Shown here: positions 7,863-16,240 of the stretch, in pieces
Numbering within the stretch: position 1 is the first letter of the stretch
Layout: the number at the start of each line of letters is the position of its first letter
Assembly (NCBI GenBank): GCA_051878835.1
Contig: JBJEKW010000011.1
Location: 7,170-71,169 of the forward strand
Direction of reading: 5' to 3'
DNA from: Olsenella_K sp051878835
GTDB lineage: Bacteria > Actinomycetota > Coriobacteriia > Coriobacteriales > Atopobiaceae
Length of the DNA: 64,000 bases
Notes under the pieces: model-generated
The model's database searches: none
What the model was told of the DNA's origin: nothing
Seen by the model: only the letters and a program-made list of their open reading frames with translations
Program-made: the position numbers and the translations under genes

Positions 7863-7935
7863 TTGTATGCCCAGTGGACGGAGGAACGCTCATGCCGGAC
7901 GCCCGTCCCAGCCGGCGTAGCCCCAACGAGGGCCC

Positions 7936-9945
7936 CTAGCGGCCCTTGCGCTTGCGGCCGTGGCTCTCGCGCATGATGTCTATGACCACCCACAGGCCCA
8001 GCACCAGGGCTATGAGGAAGCCCAAAAAGCCGATGATGGGGATGCCGAATATGACCGGCTGGATGCGCGCGTAGTAGATGACCGACGAGCCGATGAAGAG
8101 GCCGGCGATGATGATGCCCATGGTCAGCCGGTCGAAGGCGTGGCTGAAGTCGGCTATGGGGTCGGTGGTCCCCGGCAGGTCCAGGTTCATGCGCAGCTGG
8201 CCGCGGGTCAGCATATTCATGGCCAGGGGCGCCTGCGCGGCGGCGCGCAAGAGCCCGTGGGAGGCGGCGTGCACCTCGCGGGTGTACTTCTTTGCCTCGC
8301 CCTTTGCCGTATCCTTCCAGTCGCGGTGCGCCTTCAGGTGCGCGGCGACTATCTGCACCATGCTGACGCCGGGCAAAAACTCGTCCACCACACCCTCCAG
8401 CGTCACCAGCGCGCGGGCCAGCATAGTGACCGAGCTGGGCAGCTCGATGCCGTGACGCTGGGCCAGCGCGATGATGGCGTTCAGCATGCGGCCGATGTCC
8501 AGCTCGGACAGGTCGGCGTTGCCGTACTCGTCCACGATCTCGTCGAGGTCGGCCAGGAGATGTGAGTGGTCCACGCTCGTGTTGTCCGAGATCGAGAAGC
8601 GCAGAAGGCCCCGCTCCAGCAGGGCCGTGTCGTGCTTGCCCACGGCCACCACCATGTCGGACATGGCCGCACGGTCGTGCGCCGACAGCCTGCCCATGAT
8701 GCCCAGGTCGATGTAGACGATCTTTCCGCCCGAGATGATGATGTTTCCGGGGTGCGGGTCACCGTGGAAGAAGCCGTCGTCCAGCATCTGCTGGGTGTAG
8801 TTGTCGACCAGCTTCTGGCCGATCTCCTCCAGGTCGTAGCCCGCCTGCTTCAGGCGGTCGGTCTGCGAGATGGGAATGCCCTGCACGTAGTCCATCACCA
8901 CGACGTGCTCGGTGCACAGCCCCAGGTAGGGCTTGGGGCAGCCCACGAACTTGCAGTCGGCGTTGTTGCGGCGGAACTCGTCCAGCGAGCGCGCCTCCAC
9001 CATGAAGTCGGTCTCCTCGCGGAAGGACTGCCACAGCTCCTCGACCACGCTCTGGAAGTCCAGGAACTGCCCTCCCCTGCCGTCCATGATACGGTCGGCG
9101 TAGCGGGCGAAGGTGCGCATGATGTCGATGTCCTGCGCCATGACCTCCTGCACGCCCGGGCGCTGCACCTTCACGGCCACGAGCTCGCCCGTGATCAGGC
9201 GCGCCTTGTGCACCTGCGCCACCGAGGCCGAGCCCAGCGGCACGTCGTCGATGGCGTCGAATATGTCCTCGATGGGGCGGTTGTACTCGTGGCGCAAGGC
9301 GTCCAGCACCACGTCGCGATCCATTGGCTCCACGTCCGCACGCAGCTTCGACAGCTCGCGCAGGAACGGCTCGGGCAGGATCTCCGAGCGCATCGAGAGG
9401 ATCTGGCCGGCCTTCACGAAGGTGGGGCCCAGCTCCTCCAGCATCTGGCGCAGCGTCGTCGGGGTCAGGCCGTGCAGGATGTCGTAGCGCCGCACGATGT
9501 CGAGCATCTGCTTCATGCGCCGCGCGCGGCTGCGACGGTTCAGGTTGTAGCGGTCGTGCCCGGACGACCTGCCGCCCAGAAGGCCGATGGTCTGGTTCTC
9601 GTCCGCCTGCTGCGAGCTGCTGCCCAGCATGGACTGGTACCACTCGCGAAACGCCTCGTCGCTGTCTTTCGAGCGGTTGGACTCGGGGCCGGGGCCGTAC
9701 TCGCGCGCCACCGAGGCCGTTGCCTCACGGATGCGCTGCGGGTCGCGACACGTTGGGTCGGCGGCCGTGCCGGAGGCTTCGCTAGGGTCAGCGCCCTTCT
9801 GCGCAAAAGCCGAATCGTCGACACCGTGGACGACGTCAGAGCTTCCCTGGGCACCAGAAGACCCGGGGCCGTCCTTTCGGGCGGCTCCGGGAGTGGCGTC
9901 TGGGGACTGCTGTGCCTGGGCTTTTCTGTCTTCGGGTTCGCTCAC
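7936..9945 (-). CDS. ABC1 kinase-like (AarF/UbiB family) membrane protein
   Basis: 669 residues from a GTG at 9945, which lies 12 bp after the phasin-like gene. No good ribosome binding site is visible, so translational coupling is likely. The first 130 residues are a polar, disordered extension not usual in the family. The kinase-like core follows: KAGQ motif at 178-181, the Ala-rich loop LGSASVAQVHKA, the Lys in VAVKVQRPG, the EE-containing helix, HGDPHPGN and IDLGIMG. Two hydrophobic segments close the protein. ABC1 proteins are atypical ATPases/kinases known for roles in ubiquinone synthesis. Anaerobic Gram-positives that lack ubiquinone also carry them next to phasin-like genes, where their role is undefined. 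Confidence 0.88.
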   Translation of the reverse strand: MSEPEDRKAQAQQSPDATPGAARKDGPGSSGAQGSSDVVHGVDDSAFAQKGADPSEASGTAADPTCRDPQRIREATASVAREYGPGPESNRSKDSDEAFREWYQSMLGSSSQQADENQTIGLLGGRSSGHDRYNLNRRSRARRMKQMLDIVRRYDILHGLTPTTLRQMLEELGPTFVKAGQILSMRSEILPEPFLRELSKLRADVEPMDRDVVLDALRHEYNRPIEDIFDAIDDVPLGSASVAQVHKARLITGELVAVKVQRPGVQEVMAQDIDIMRTFARYADRIMDGRGGQFLDFQSVVEELWQSFREETDFMVEARSLDEFRRNNADCKFVGCPKPYLGLCTEHVVVMDYVQGIPISQTDRLKQAGYDLEEIGQKLVDNYTQQMLDDGFFHGDPHPGNIIISGGKIVYIDLGIMGRLSAHDRAAMSDMVVAVGKHDTALLERGLLRFSISDNTSVDHSHLLADLDEIVDEYGNADLSELDIGRMLNAIIALAQRHGIELPSSVTMLARALVTLEGVVDEFLPGVSMVQIVAAHLKAHRDWKDTAKGEAKKYTREVHAASHGLLRAAAQAPLAMNMLTRGQLRMNLDLPGTTDPIADFSHAFDRLTMGIIIAGLFIGSSVIYYARIQPVIFGIPIIGFLGFLIALVLGLWVVIDIMRESHGRKRKGR

Positions 9946-9957
9946 TGGTATGGGACG

Positions 9958-10329
9958 CTACTCGGCACTGGCCTCGTCGGCCTTGCCGTCGTCGGCGTCG
10001 GAGGCGTCCTCAACATCCACATGCACGGTCTTTGCCTTCGAGTCGATGTCGGCGGCCATGTCGGCGACCTTCTTTGCGTAGGCGGCGCGCTCGTCCGGGG
10101 TCATGGACTCCATCTTTCCGCGCAGCAGGGCGTCCTGGGTGTCGTAGATGGCGCTCGAGGCCTTGCGCGTGAGCTCCTCGTTCAGGGTCTTGCCCTGCTC
10201 GACCGTGAGCTCGCCCTTGCGAACCAGGTCGTTCACGAGCTCCTGGGACTTCTCGGCGCCAGTGGCGACGGCACCGACTCCGGCCAGAAACGTCTTGCGA
10301 ATGACGTCCACGGGATCCAGCATGTTCAT
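9958..10329 (-). CDS. Phasin-like / polyhydroxyalkanoate-regulator-type small helical protein
   Basis: 123 residues. ATG 10329 follows GAGGGGAC on the minus strand. The protein is soluble and almost all helical, with the arrangement DPVDVIRKTFLAGVGAVATGAEKSQELVNDLVRKGEL and a charged coiled-coil region, as in the small phasin-family proteins often found beside ABC1 kinases. The last 20 residues are very acidic. It is the first gene of a two-gene unit with the ABC1 kinase. No polymer synthase gene is in the window, so a storage-granule role is not supported. A link to the membrane kinase is more likely. Confidence 0.75.
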   Translation of the reverse strand: MNMLDPVDVIRKTFLAGVGAVATGAEKSQELVNDLVRKGELTVEQGKTLNEELTRKASSAIYDTQDALLRGKMESMTPDERAAYAKKVADMAADIDSKAKTVHVDVEDASDADDGKADEASAE

Positions 10330-10754
10330 GATGTCCCCTCTCGGTTTGGGTTTTCCATCCGCGCCTTCCGCACCGGATGCGCGGCAAGGACACGCTGTAC
10401 TTCTTACCCCAGATTGTGGCTCATATCCCCAAAGTTCGGCAGACGAGAAGAACCAGCGGGCACGAATACTACGCGACCGCCGGTNNNNNNNNNNNNNNNN
10501 NNNNNNNNNNNNNNNNNNNNNNNNNNNNNNNNNNNNNNNNNNNNNNNNNNNNNNNNNNNNNNNNNNNNNNNNNNNNNNNNNNNNCAAAGTTCGGCAGACG
10601 AGAAGAACCAGCGGGCACGAATACTACGCGACCGCCGGTGCGCTGCGCAATCATCGGAAGAGTCGTCCGGCACGGGATGCTCACGGGGGTGTGCGGGCAC
10701 GAGGCGCGCGGCATTCGGGGCAGGCGCCGCCCAAGCGCTACCGAAGCCGGGACG
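10330..10754. other. Intergenic region with first scaffold gap
   Basis: No gene is visible. Most of the stretch is taken up by the gap at 10485-10584 and its duplicated flanks (10430-10484 and 10585-10639). The remaining GC-rich sequence gives only chance open frames. The promoter of the phasin-like/ABC1 unit should lie just right of 10330. Confidence 0.6.
10485..10584. other. Assembly gap (100 N) flanked by an identical 55-base duplicate
   Basis: Exactly 100 N. The 55 bases before the gap (10430-10484) are identical to the 55 after it (10585-10639). This looks like two contigs that overlap at their ends but were joined with a fixed-size gap, so the real distance may be zero. Confidence 0.95.
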
Positions 10755-10823
10755 CTACAGGGTCGCGCCTGGTACCTCTACAGGGTCGCGCCCGGTACCT
10801 CTACAGAGTCGCGCCCAGCACCT
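10755..10823. repeat. Three tandem copies of a 23-bp unit spanning a stop codon
   Basis: Units at 10755-10777, 10778-10800 and 10801-10823 differ at only a few bases. The third copy is the real end of the HAD gene, including its stop (10801-10803). The other two are duplicates of that gene end placed downstream. Confidence 0.9.
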
Positions 10824-11487
10824 GGGCCAGCTCGGGCACGCTGTCGGCAACCGCCACGGCACCGGCACTCACCAGCTCCTCCACGGTTCCGGTGTCGGCG
10901 TAGTCTACGCCCACGCCCGGTACGTCGCAGGCGACGGCACCCTCGATGTCGTACTTCCGGTCACCGACCATGACGGCGTCGGCGGGGGTGACGTCCAGGT
11001 GCCTCAGTGCCCAAGCGATGGTCTGGGCCTTTGTCACGGGCTCGTCCGTCGGCTTGCCCGCTATCAGATCGAACAGGTCCGTCACGCCGTTGTCGCCGAT
11101 GCAGCGCTCCAAGACGTGCTGGCGCTTCGACGACGCGGCCGCCACGAGCCTGCCTTGCGCATGAAGCGATACCAGCAGCTCCTTCACCTGGGGAAAGAGG
11201 GGCCACCCCTTCGGCCCCAGCTTGGCGTAGCGATCGCGGTAGCGATTCGTGACCTCGGCGGCGTCGGCCTTCGACAGGCCGTACACCATGCTGAACGCCT
11301 CGGGGAAGGGCGGGCCCACCAGGCGACCCACGTCGCCCAGCTGGTCGGGAGAGAGCCCGAACTCCAGGAGCACCTTGGTCGCGGTCTGGACTATGTACGG
11401 CTTCGTGTCCGCCAGGGTTCCGTCGAAGTCAAACAGGACGAGCCTTCGGGAATCGAGGTCGTGCGGTGCGTTCGAGGCAAGGTACAT
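10801..11487 (-). CDS. HAD-superfamily hydrolase, phosphoglycolate-phosphatase-like
   Basis: 228 residues. ATG 11487 is preceded by AAGGAGAG. HAD motif I is VLFDFDGTLADT, with the nucleophile and acid Asp residues in DFDGT. Motif II is the Ser in VAAASSK, motif III the Lys near TDEPVTKAQ and motif IV MVGDRKYDIEGA. The cap is of the helical Gph/PpaX type. Such enzymes remove phosphate from small metabolites such as phosphoglycolate. The substrate is not determined. The stop codon region is triplicated downstream. Confidence 0.85.
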   Translation of the reverse strand: MYLASNAPHDLDSRRLVLFDFDGTLADTKPYIVQTATKVLLEFGLSPDQLGDVGRLVGPPFPEAFSMVYGLSKADAAEVTNRYRDRYAKLGPKGWPLFPQVKELLVSLHAQGRLVAAASSKRQHVLERCIGDNGVTDLFDLIAGKPTDEPVTKAQTIAWALRHLDVTPADAVMVGDRKYDIEGAVACDVPGVGVDYADTGTVEELVSAGAVAVADSVPELAQVLGATL

Positions 11488-12433
11488 GCGCTTCTCTCCT
11501 TCTGGTCGACGTCACAACTATAAGACTCTCGGGCTCTTGCGAGGCGCTCCAGGGTTCCCGTTGGTCTTTCGCGAACGTCCGCCAGGTTCTCCGGGCTCGC
11601 ACTAGGTGCTCTGAGCTCACATTAAGGGCTTTAGGCTCACGCTAGGGACTTCGGACTTCCGCCTAACCCTCCAAATCTTGCCCCCGGTCACCTCGCGGGT
11701 GCAGAGTAGACGGGTCTGGGTACCCACAACCGTGTAGTGTGCACTCCCAGGTGCAGAGTCGCTAGGTCTGGTTACCTACACCTCGGTACTCCATTGGAAA
11801 TCCCGCAGGGACGCCAGGTTCGGGTACCCACAGGTCGAACCCCTGTCAGAATTTCTGCAGGGGTCGGAGGTTCGAGCACCCACAGGTCGGGAGTTTGCAG
11901 AGGCCCGTTTTGGGCTTCTCGCAAAAGCCCAGGTAGAAGAGGTGACCCGATTACGTGGCGCCCCAATCGGGCCATGATTTCTGCAGGGGTGGGAGCTGTG
12001 GGTACCCGCAGGTCGCACCCCTGTCGGAAATCCTGCAGGGCAGCAAGGGTGGCAGTGGGTCTGCGGCAGGATTTCGGGCCAACCGCGCGCAGGCGACGCA
12101 GCCGCCAGCCAGCCACGGCAGAACGCACAGCGCGGAGCCCGTGTGGGATTTGTGACAAGGCCCGTAACGCTTTGATTAACGCAGAGAAGCAAAATAATGG
12201 AGACCATCGGCTTGCCCGATACTCTACTGAAAGCCTATTCGGCCAGTTGGGTATACGGGTCGGGTATACAGCTTGGGTGCAGGTGTCGGTTTACGGCGTT
12301 CTCCGGGCTCGGCAGAGCTTGTTCGAGCCCCCGTTCGAGCACGTTCGCGCTTTCCAAGCTGGCTCATCCACCCGCCCGGCCGCACCAGGCTTGGCACAAC
12401 GTAGGAGTTCTGACGTTCGTCGAAAGGATTGGC
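11488..12433. other. Long non-coding region upstream of serC
   Basis: About 950 bp without a gene I can support. From left to right it holds: three imperfect repeats of about 20 bp rich in GCTCAC and AGGG (about 11592-11652); the 52-bp repeat array (11718-11920 and 11983-12055); a GC-rich spacer; an AT-rich stretch near 12165-12200 that may be a promoter; two direct GGGTATAC copies (12249, 12262); and a GC-rich leader before serC. Open frames here differ in every phase and lack ribosome binding sites. Confidence 0.6.
11702..12060. repeat. 52-bp periodic repeat array, locus A
   Basis: GGGTACCC-like cores start at 11718, 11770, 11822 and 11874, each exactly 52 bp from the next, and another starts at 12000. 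Around the core the units share AGGTTCG or AGGTCTG on the left, CACAGGTCG on the right and a pairing ACCCCTG...CAGGGGT segment between units. An inverted copy of a second motif (TTCTCGCAAAAGCCCAGGT, 11916-11934) interrupts the array. The same family occurs at 47861-48330. There are no identical spacers of CRISPR type and no coding capacity. Confidence 0.8.
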
Positions 12434-13537
12434 ATGGCGCGTGTTTTCAACTTCGCCGCAGGGCCCGCCGCAATGCCCGAGCCCGTGCTGCGCGAGGCGC
12501 AGCAGGAGATGCTCGAGTACAAGGACACGGGAATGTCAGTGCTGGAGATGAGCCATCGATCTCCGGAGTTCCAGCAGATCATCGATGACGCGGAGGCAAC
12601 GCTCCGCCGCCTGTACGGCATCCCCGACAACTACCACGTGCTCTTCTTGCAGGGCGGCGCCACGCTGCAGTTCTCGGCCATCCCGATGAACCTGATGCGC
12701 ACCCGCCACGCGGGCTACATCGTCTCGGGCAACTGGTCGCAGAAGGCCTACGAGGAGGCCCGCCGCTACGGCAAGGTCGACGTCCTGGCCTCCAGCAAGG
12801 ACACGAACTACGACCGCACCCCTCAGCTGGACGGCGTGCCCAGCCAGGACCTGGACTACGTGTACTTCTGCCAGAACGAGACGGTCTTTGGCACCATGCG
12901 TCGCGAGGTCCCGCAGGTGGGCGACGTGCCCGTGGTGGGCGACGTCTCGAGCTGCTTCCTCAGCATGCCCCTGGACGTGCCGAAGTACGGCGTCATCTAC
13001 GCCGGCGCCCAGAAGAACGGCGGCCCTGCCGGCGTCACCGTGGTCATCGTCCGCGACGACCTGGTGGGAGACGGCCCCGCGCTGGCGGACATCACCCCCA
13101 TCTACATGGGCTACCGCCTGCAGTGCCAGAAGGACTCCATGTACAACACGCCCAACACCTACGGCATCTACCTGTGCGGCAAGGTATTCCGCTGGATCGA
13201 GCAGACCGGCGGCCTGGAGGCCATGGAGAAGCGCAACTGGGCAAAGGTCGACAAGCTCTACGACTACCTGGACCACTCGAAGCTGTTCCACGGCACGGCC
13301 CAGCCCGAGTCGCGCTCCATCGCAAACGTGTGCTTCAGGACCGACGACCCAGAGCTCGACAAGGAGTTCATCGCCGGCGCACGCCAGCACAACATCGCAA
13401 ACATCAAGGGTCACCGCCTGGTGGGCGGCATGCGCGCCAGCTGCTACAACGCCGTGCCCGACGCCGCGGTGGACGCCCTTCTGTCCTACATGTCCGACTT
13501 CGAGAAGGCCCACGCCGGGCAGGTGCGATCTCGCTAG
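12434..13537 (+). CDS. serC: Phosphoserine aminotransferase
   Basis: 367 residues. ATG 12434 has AAAGGA at 12424-12429. An open frame extends 5' to this ATG, but its sequence does not resemble SerC. The second step of serine synthesis converts 3-phosphohydroxypyruvate and glutamate to phosphoserine (also used for 4-phosphohydroxythreonine in vitamin B6 synthesis). It starts with VFNFAAGPAAMPEPVLREA, has the substrate loop FLQGGATLQF and carries the pyridoxal-phosphate Lys in IYAGAQKNGGPAG. It ends with HRLVGGMRASCYNA. The length matches the family. serA follows after 69 bp and a DUF1015 gene after that, a common serine operon. Confidence 0.97.
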   Translation: MARVFNFAAGPAAMPEPVLREAQQEMLEYKDTGMSVLEMSHRSPEFQQIIDDAEATLRRLYGIPDNYHVLFLQGGATLQFSAIPMNLMRTRHAGYIVSGNWSQKAYEEARRYGKVDVLASSKDTNYDRTPQLDGVPSQDLDYVYFCQNETVFGTMRREVPQVGDVPVVGDVSSCFLSMPLDVPKYGVIYAGAQKNGGPAGVTVVIVRDDLVGDGPALADITPIYMGYRLQCQKDSMYNTPNTYGIYLCGKVFRWIEQTGGLEAMEKRNWAKVDKLYDYLDHSKLFHGTAQPESRSIANVCFRTDDPELDKEFIAGARQHNIANIKGHRLVGGMRASCYNAVPDAAVDALLSYMSDFEKAHAGQVRSR

Positions 13538-13556
13538 CCGGGTAGCCCGGTTTTTC
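13538..13556 (+). terminator. Short hairpin with T-run between serC and serA
   Basis: CCGGG-TAG-CCCGG is followed by five T, directly after the serC stop codon. It is a weak stem. It may be a partial terminator that lowers serA transcription, or an mRNA 3' end protector. Confidence 0.4.
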
Positions 13557-13606
13557 ACAGAGAAGCGCTTGCCAGAAGTCAGACACCGGAACAGAAGGAG
13601 AAGCAC

Positions 13607-14785
13607 ATGCGTTACGTACGCGTACTAGACAACATCACCTCGAAGATCACGAAGGACGGCGTGTCCGAGCTGGGCGAGGGCTACGCCTCGACGCAGGACC
13701 TCGAGAAGGCCGACGCCATCCTGATCCGCGCCTCCGACATCAACGACATCGAGTTCCCTCCCCGCTTGCGCTGCATCGCCCGCTCGGGCTCGGGCGTGAA
13801 CAACATCCCGTTCGAGCGCGCCGCTCGCCAGGGCATCGTCGTCTTCAACGCCCCCGGCGCCAACTCCAACGCCGTGAAGGAGCTCGTCGTCGGCATGATG
13901 CTGGCCAACTCGCGCGACGTCCTGGGCGGCATGAACTGGTGCCGTGAGCACGCCGACGACGAGGACGTGACCAAGGGCGCCGAGAGGAACAAGAAGGCCT
14001 TCGTCGGCCACGAGGTCTATGGCAAGAAGGTCGGCATCATCGGTGCCGGCAACATCGGCTCGAAGGTCGCCAACGCCATGGCCGCCCTGGGCGCCCGCGT
14101 CTTCTGGTACGACCCGTACCTGTCGGTCGAGCACGCCCTGGCCATCTCGCCCAGCGTCACGCGCGTGACCGACCTGGACGACCTCGTGCGCGACTGCGAC
14201 TACCTGACCCTGCACGTGCCCTCGAAGGAGGACACGGTGCACATGATCGGCGAGGAGCAGATCTTCCGCATGAACAAGGGCGCCATGCTTCTGAACTACG
14301 CCCGCGCCGACATCGTGGACGAGCAGGCCGTGGCGCACGCGCTGGAGATGGGACACCTGGGCTGCTTCTGCACCGACTTCGCCACGCCGGCCACCATGCA
14401 CATGAAGAACGCCATCGTGACGCCGCACATGGGCGCCTGCACCCGCGAGGCCGAGCAGAACTGCGCGCAGATGGCCATCGGCGAGATGAAGGACTACCTG
14501 CGCTACGGCACCATCCGCAACTCGGTCAACTACCCCGACGCGGACTTCGGCCCCTGCCGCTTTGACGGGCGCATCTGCGTGCTGCACGCAAACAAGCCCA
14601 ACATGATCGGCCAGATCACGTCCATCCTGGCCGACGCCGACCTCAACATCCAAAAGATGGCGAACGAGGCGCAGGGCGACAACGCCTACACCATGGTGGA
14701 CTTCTCGGGCGAGCTGGACGACCCCACCACCGAGCGCCTGCGCGGCATCTCGGGCGTGTACCTGGTGCGCGTCCTGGAGCCCTAA
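13607..14785 (+). CDS. serA: D-3-phosphoglycerate dehydrogenase with C-terminal ACT domain
   Basis: 392 residues. ATG 13607 follows AGAAGGAG at about 13594. It oxidises 3-phosphoglycerate with NAD+ as the committed step of serine synthesis. The substrate domain has ARSGSGVNNIP, the NAD-binding fold has GIIGAGNIGSKVANAM, and the catalytic residues lie in the LLNYARADIVDE (Arg) and FATPATMHMKNAIVTPHMGACT (His) regions. The last 75 residues (GRICVLHANKPNMIGQITSIL) form an ACT domain, the usual site of serine feedback. This is the short type without the large intervening domain. It sits in an operon with serC. Confidence 0.96.
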   Translation: MRYVRVLDNITSKITKDGVSELGEGYASTQDLEKADAILIRASDINDIEFPPRLRCIARSGSGVNNIPFERAARQGIVVFNAPGANSNAVKELVVGMMLANSRDVLGGMNWCREHADDEDVTKGAERNKKAFVGHEVYGKKVGIIGAGNIGSKVANAMAALGARVFWYDPYLSVEHALAISPSVTRVTDLDDLVRDCDYLTLHVPSKEDTVHMIGEEQIFRMNKGAMLLNYARADIVDEQAVAHALEMGHLGCFCTDFATPATMHMKNAIVTPHMGACTREAEQNCAQMAIGEMKDYLRYGTIRNSVNYPDADFGPCRFDGRICVLHANKPNMIGQITSILADADLNIQKMANEAQGDNAYTMVDFSGELDDPTTERLRGISGVYLVRVLEP

Positions 14786-14808
14786 GGTCTAGGATATCGA
14801 TTGCCAAG

Positions 14809-14840
14809 GCGGTCCCGACAAAGCTCGGGGCCGCTCTTCG
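14809..14840 (+). terminator. Hairpin between serA and the DUF1015 gene
   Basis: GCGGTCCCGA and TCGGGGCCGC pair across a six-base loop. Only TCTTCGTT follows, so it may pause or attenuate transcription instead of stopping it. Confidence 0.45.
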
Positions 14841-14883
14841 TTAGGCGACTTTCGTGCCGGCTCAAGCCGGAGAAGGAGCGACC

Positions 14884-16143
14884 ATGAACATTCAGCCCCT
14901 GCTGTGCCTGCGTCCCCGCCCCGACAAGGTGGCCCAGTTCGTTGCCCCGCCCTACGACACGGTGGACGACGACGAGGCCCGCGCCTTCGTGAGCGCGCAC
15001 CCGAACAACTTCATGCAGATAGACCTGCCGCATACCAGCTTCCCCAAGGGCCAGGACCCCTACGCTCCCGAGGTGTACGCCCGCGCCCACGAGCTTCTGC
15101 TGGACCGCCAGCGCGACTTCACCCTCCTGCGTGACGAGAAGCCCTGCTACTACCTGTACGAGCTCACGGACCACGGCCACGTCCAGACGGGCCTTGTCGC
15201 GGCCTGCGCCGTGAAGGACTACCTGGACGGCACCATCCGCCGCCACGAGAAGACCCGCGTGCAGAAGGAGCAGGACCGCCTGAACCACATAGCGGCCACG
15301 CGCGCCCAGACCAGCCCCGCGCTCATCGCCTACCCGGACAACTACGCCGTCGACGTGATCGTGGGGGCCGCGAAGGCGGCCGAGCCCCTGTACGACTTCA
15401 CGTTCGAGGACGGCGTCAGGCACCGCGTGTGGCGCATCGCGCGCGAGGCGGCGCACGACGCGCTGACCGCCACGTTCTCCACCATCCCCGCGGGCTACAT
15501 CGCCGACGGCCATCACCGCGCGGCGGCCGCCGTGCGCTACTGCCGCGAGTGGCACCAGGAGCATCCCGAGGCTGAGGGTCCGCAGCCCTGCGACTCGTTC
15601 CTGGCCGTGCTGTTCCCCGAGAGCCAGCTGCGCACCCTGGCGTACAACCGCGCCGTCCGCGAGGTCGGACTGGACGCGCGCCAGCTGCTGAACCGGGTGC
15701 GCCAGGCCGGCTTCGAGGTGGGCCCCGCGCAGGACGAGCCCTACGTGCCGCAGGAGCGCTCCACCTTCGGCATGTACGCGGGAGGATCCTGGTACCCCCT
15801 GGCCTGGAAGGCACAGGGCTCCGACGACCCCGTGGAGAGCCTGGACGTGTCGGTGCTGCAGGCCCAGGTGCTGGGCCCCATCTGCGGCGTCGAGGACCCC
15901 AGGACCGACCCTCGCATCTCGTTCTGGCCCGCCAGCGCCCCCGAGGGCACGCTGGAGCAGGCTGCCGGCGACGACGGCGTGGCGTTCTGGCTGTACCCCA
16001 CCTCGGTCAGGGAGCTCATGGCGGTGGCCGACGCGGGCGAGCTCATGCCGCCCAAGTCCACCTGGTTCTGGCCGAAGCTCCTCAGCGGCCTGTTCGTGCG
16101 CAGGCTGGACCTGGGCGAGCCCCACAAGGTCCAGAAGGGCTAG
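14884..16143 (+). CDS. DUF1015 family protein of the serine operon
   Basis: 419 residues. ATG 14884 follows GAAGGAG at about 14870. The family signatures are clear: an N-terminal LLCLRPRPDKVAQFVAPPYDTVDDDEA, the central GTIRRHEKTRVQKEQDRL, and IADGHHRAAAAVRY with two His residues that look like a metal or active site. DUF1015 proteins are widely found next to serA and serC, but their biochemical role is not established to my knowledge. The gene lies about 100 bp behind serA on the same strand. A strong terminator after it suggests that the three genes form one unit. Confidence 0.88.
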   Translation: MNIQPLLCLRPRPDKVAQFVAPPYDTVDDDEARAFVSAHPNNFMQIDLPHTSFPKGQDPYAPEVYARAHELLLDRQRDFTLLRDEKPCYYLYELTDHGHVQTGLVAACAVKDYLDGTIRRHEKTRVQKEQDRLNHIAATRAQTSPALIAYPDNYAVDVIVGAAKAAEPLYDFTFEDGVRHRVWRIAREAAHDALTATFSTIPAGYIADGHHRAAAAVRYCREWHQEHPEAEGPQPCDSFLAVLFPESQLRTLAYNRAVREVGLDARQLLNRVRQAGFEVGPAQDEPYVPQERSTFGMYAGGSWYPLAWKAQGSDDPVESLDVSVLQAQVLGPICGVEDPRTDPRISFWPASAPEGTLEQAAGDDGVAFWLYPTSVRELMAVADAGELMPPKSTWFWPKLLSGLFVRRLDLGEPHKVQKG

Positions 16144-16192
16144 CGAAGCAAGGCCGACAATCGCTCGAAACTAGACATATGTTCGAAAAACG

Positions 16193-16240
16193 CGCAGGGT
16201 CATGTTGCCAAGGCAACGTGGCCCTGCGTTGGTTTTTCTT
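16193..16240 (+). terminator. Strong terminator after the DUF1015 gene
   Basis: CGCAGGG...GTTGCC-AA-GGCAAC...CCCTGCG forms a long two-part stem, followed by TTGG and five T. Confidence 0.9.

Noticed and set aside
7892..7939. 15-codon plus-strand ORF with GGAGG before it
   Set aside because: It is very short, lies over the end of the ABC1 gene on the other strand and has no recognisable sequence; the ribosome-binding match is probably chance.
8566..11523. 985-codon plus-strand open frame across the first gap
   Set aside because: It is the shadow of the ABC1 kinase, phasin-like and HAD genes, is rich in His/Arg/Val typical of a reversed high-GC frame, and passes through the N run.
11718..12060. 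CRISPR array
   Set aside because: The 52-bp units drift along their whole length. There are no identical repeats with unique spacers of equal size, and there are no cas genes in the window.
12200..12433. T-box or other known riboswitch before serC
   Set aside because: I could not find the T-box GGTGG-type element or any other riboswitch signature. The leader is simply long and GC-rich.
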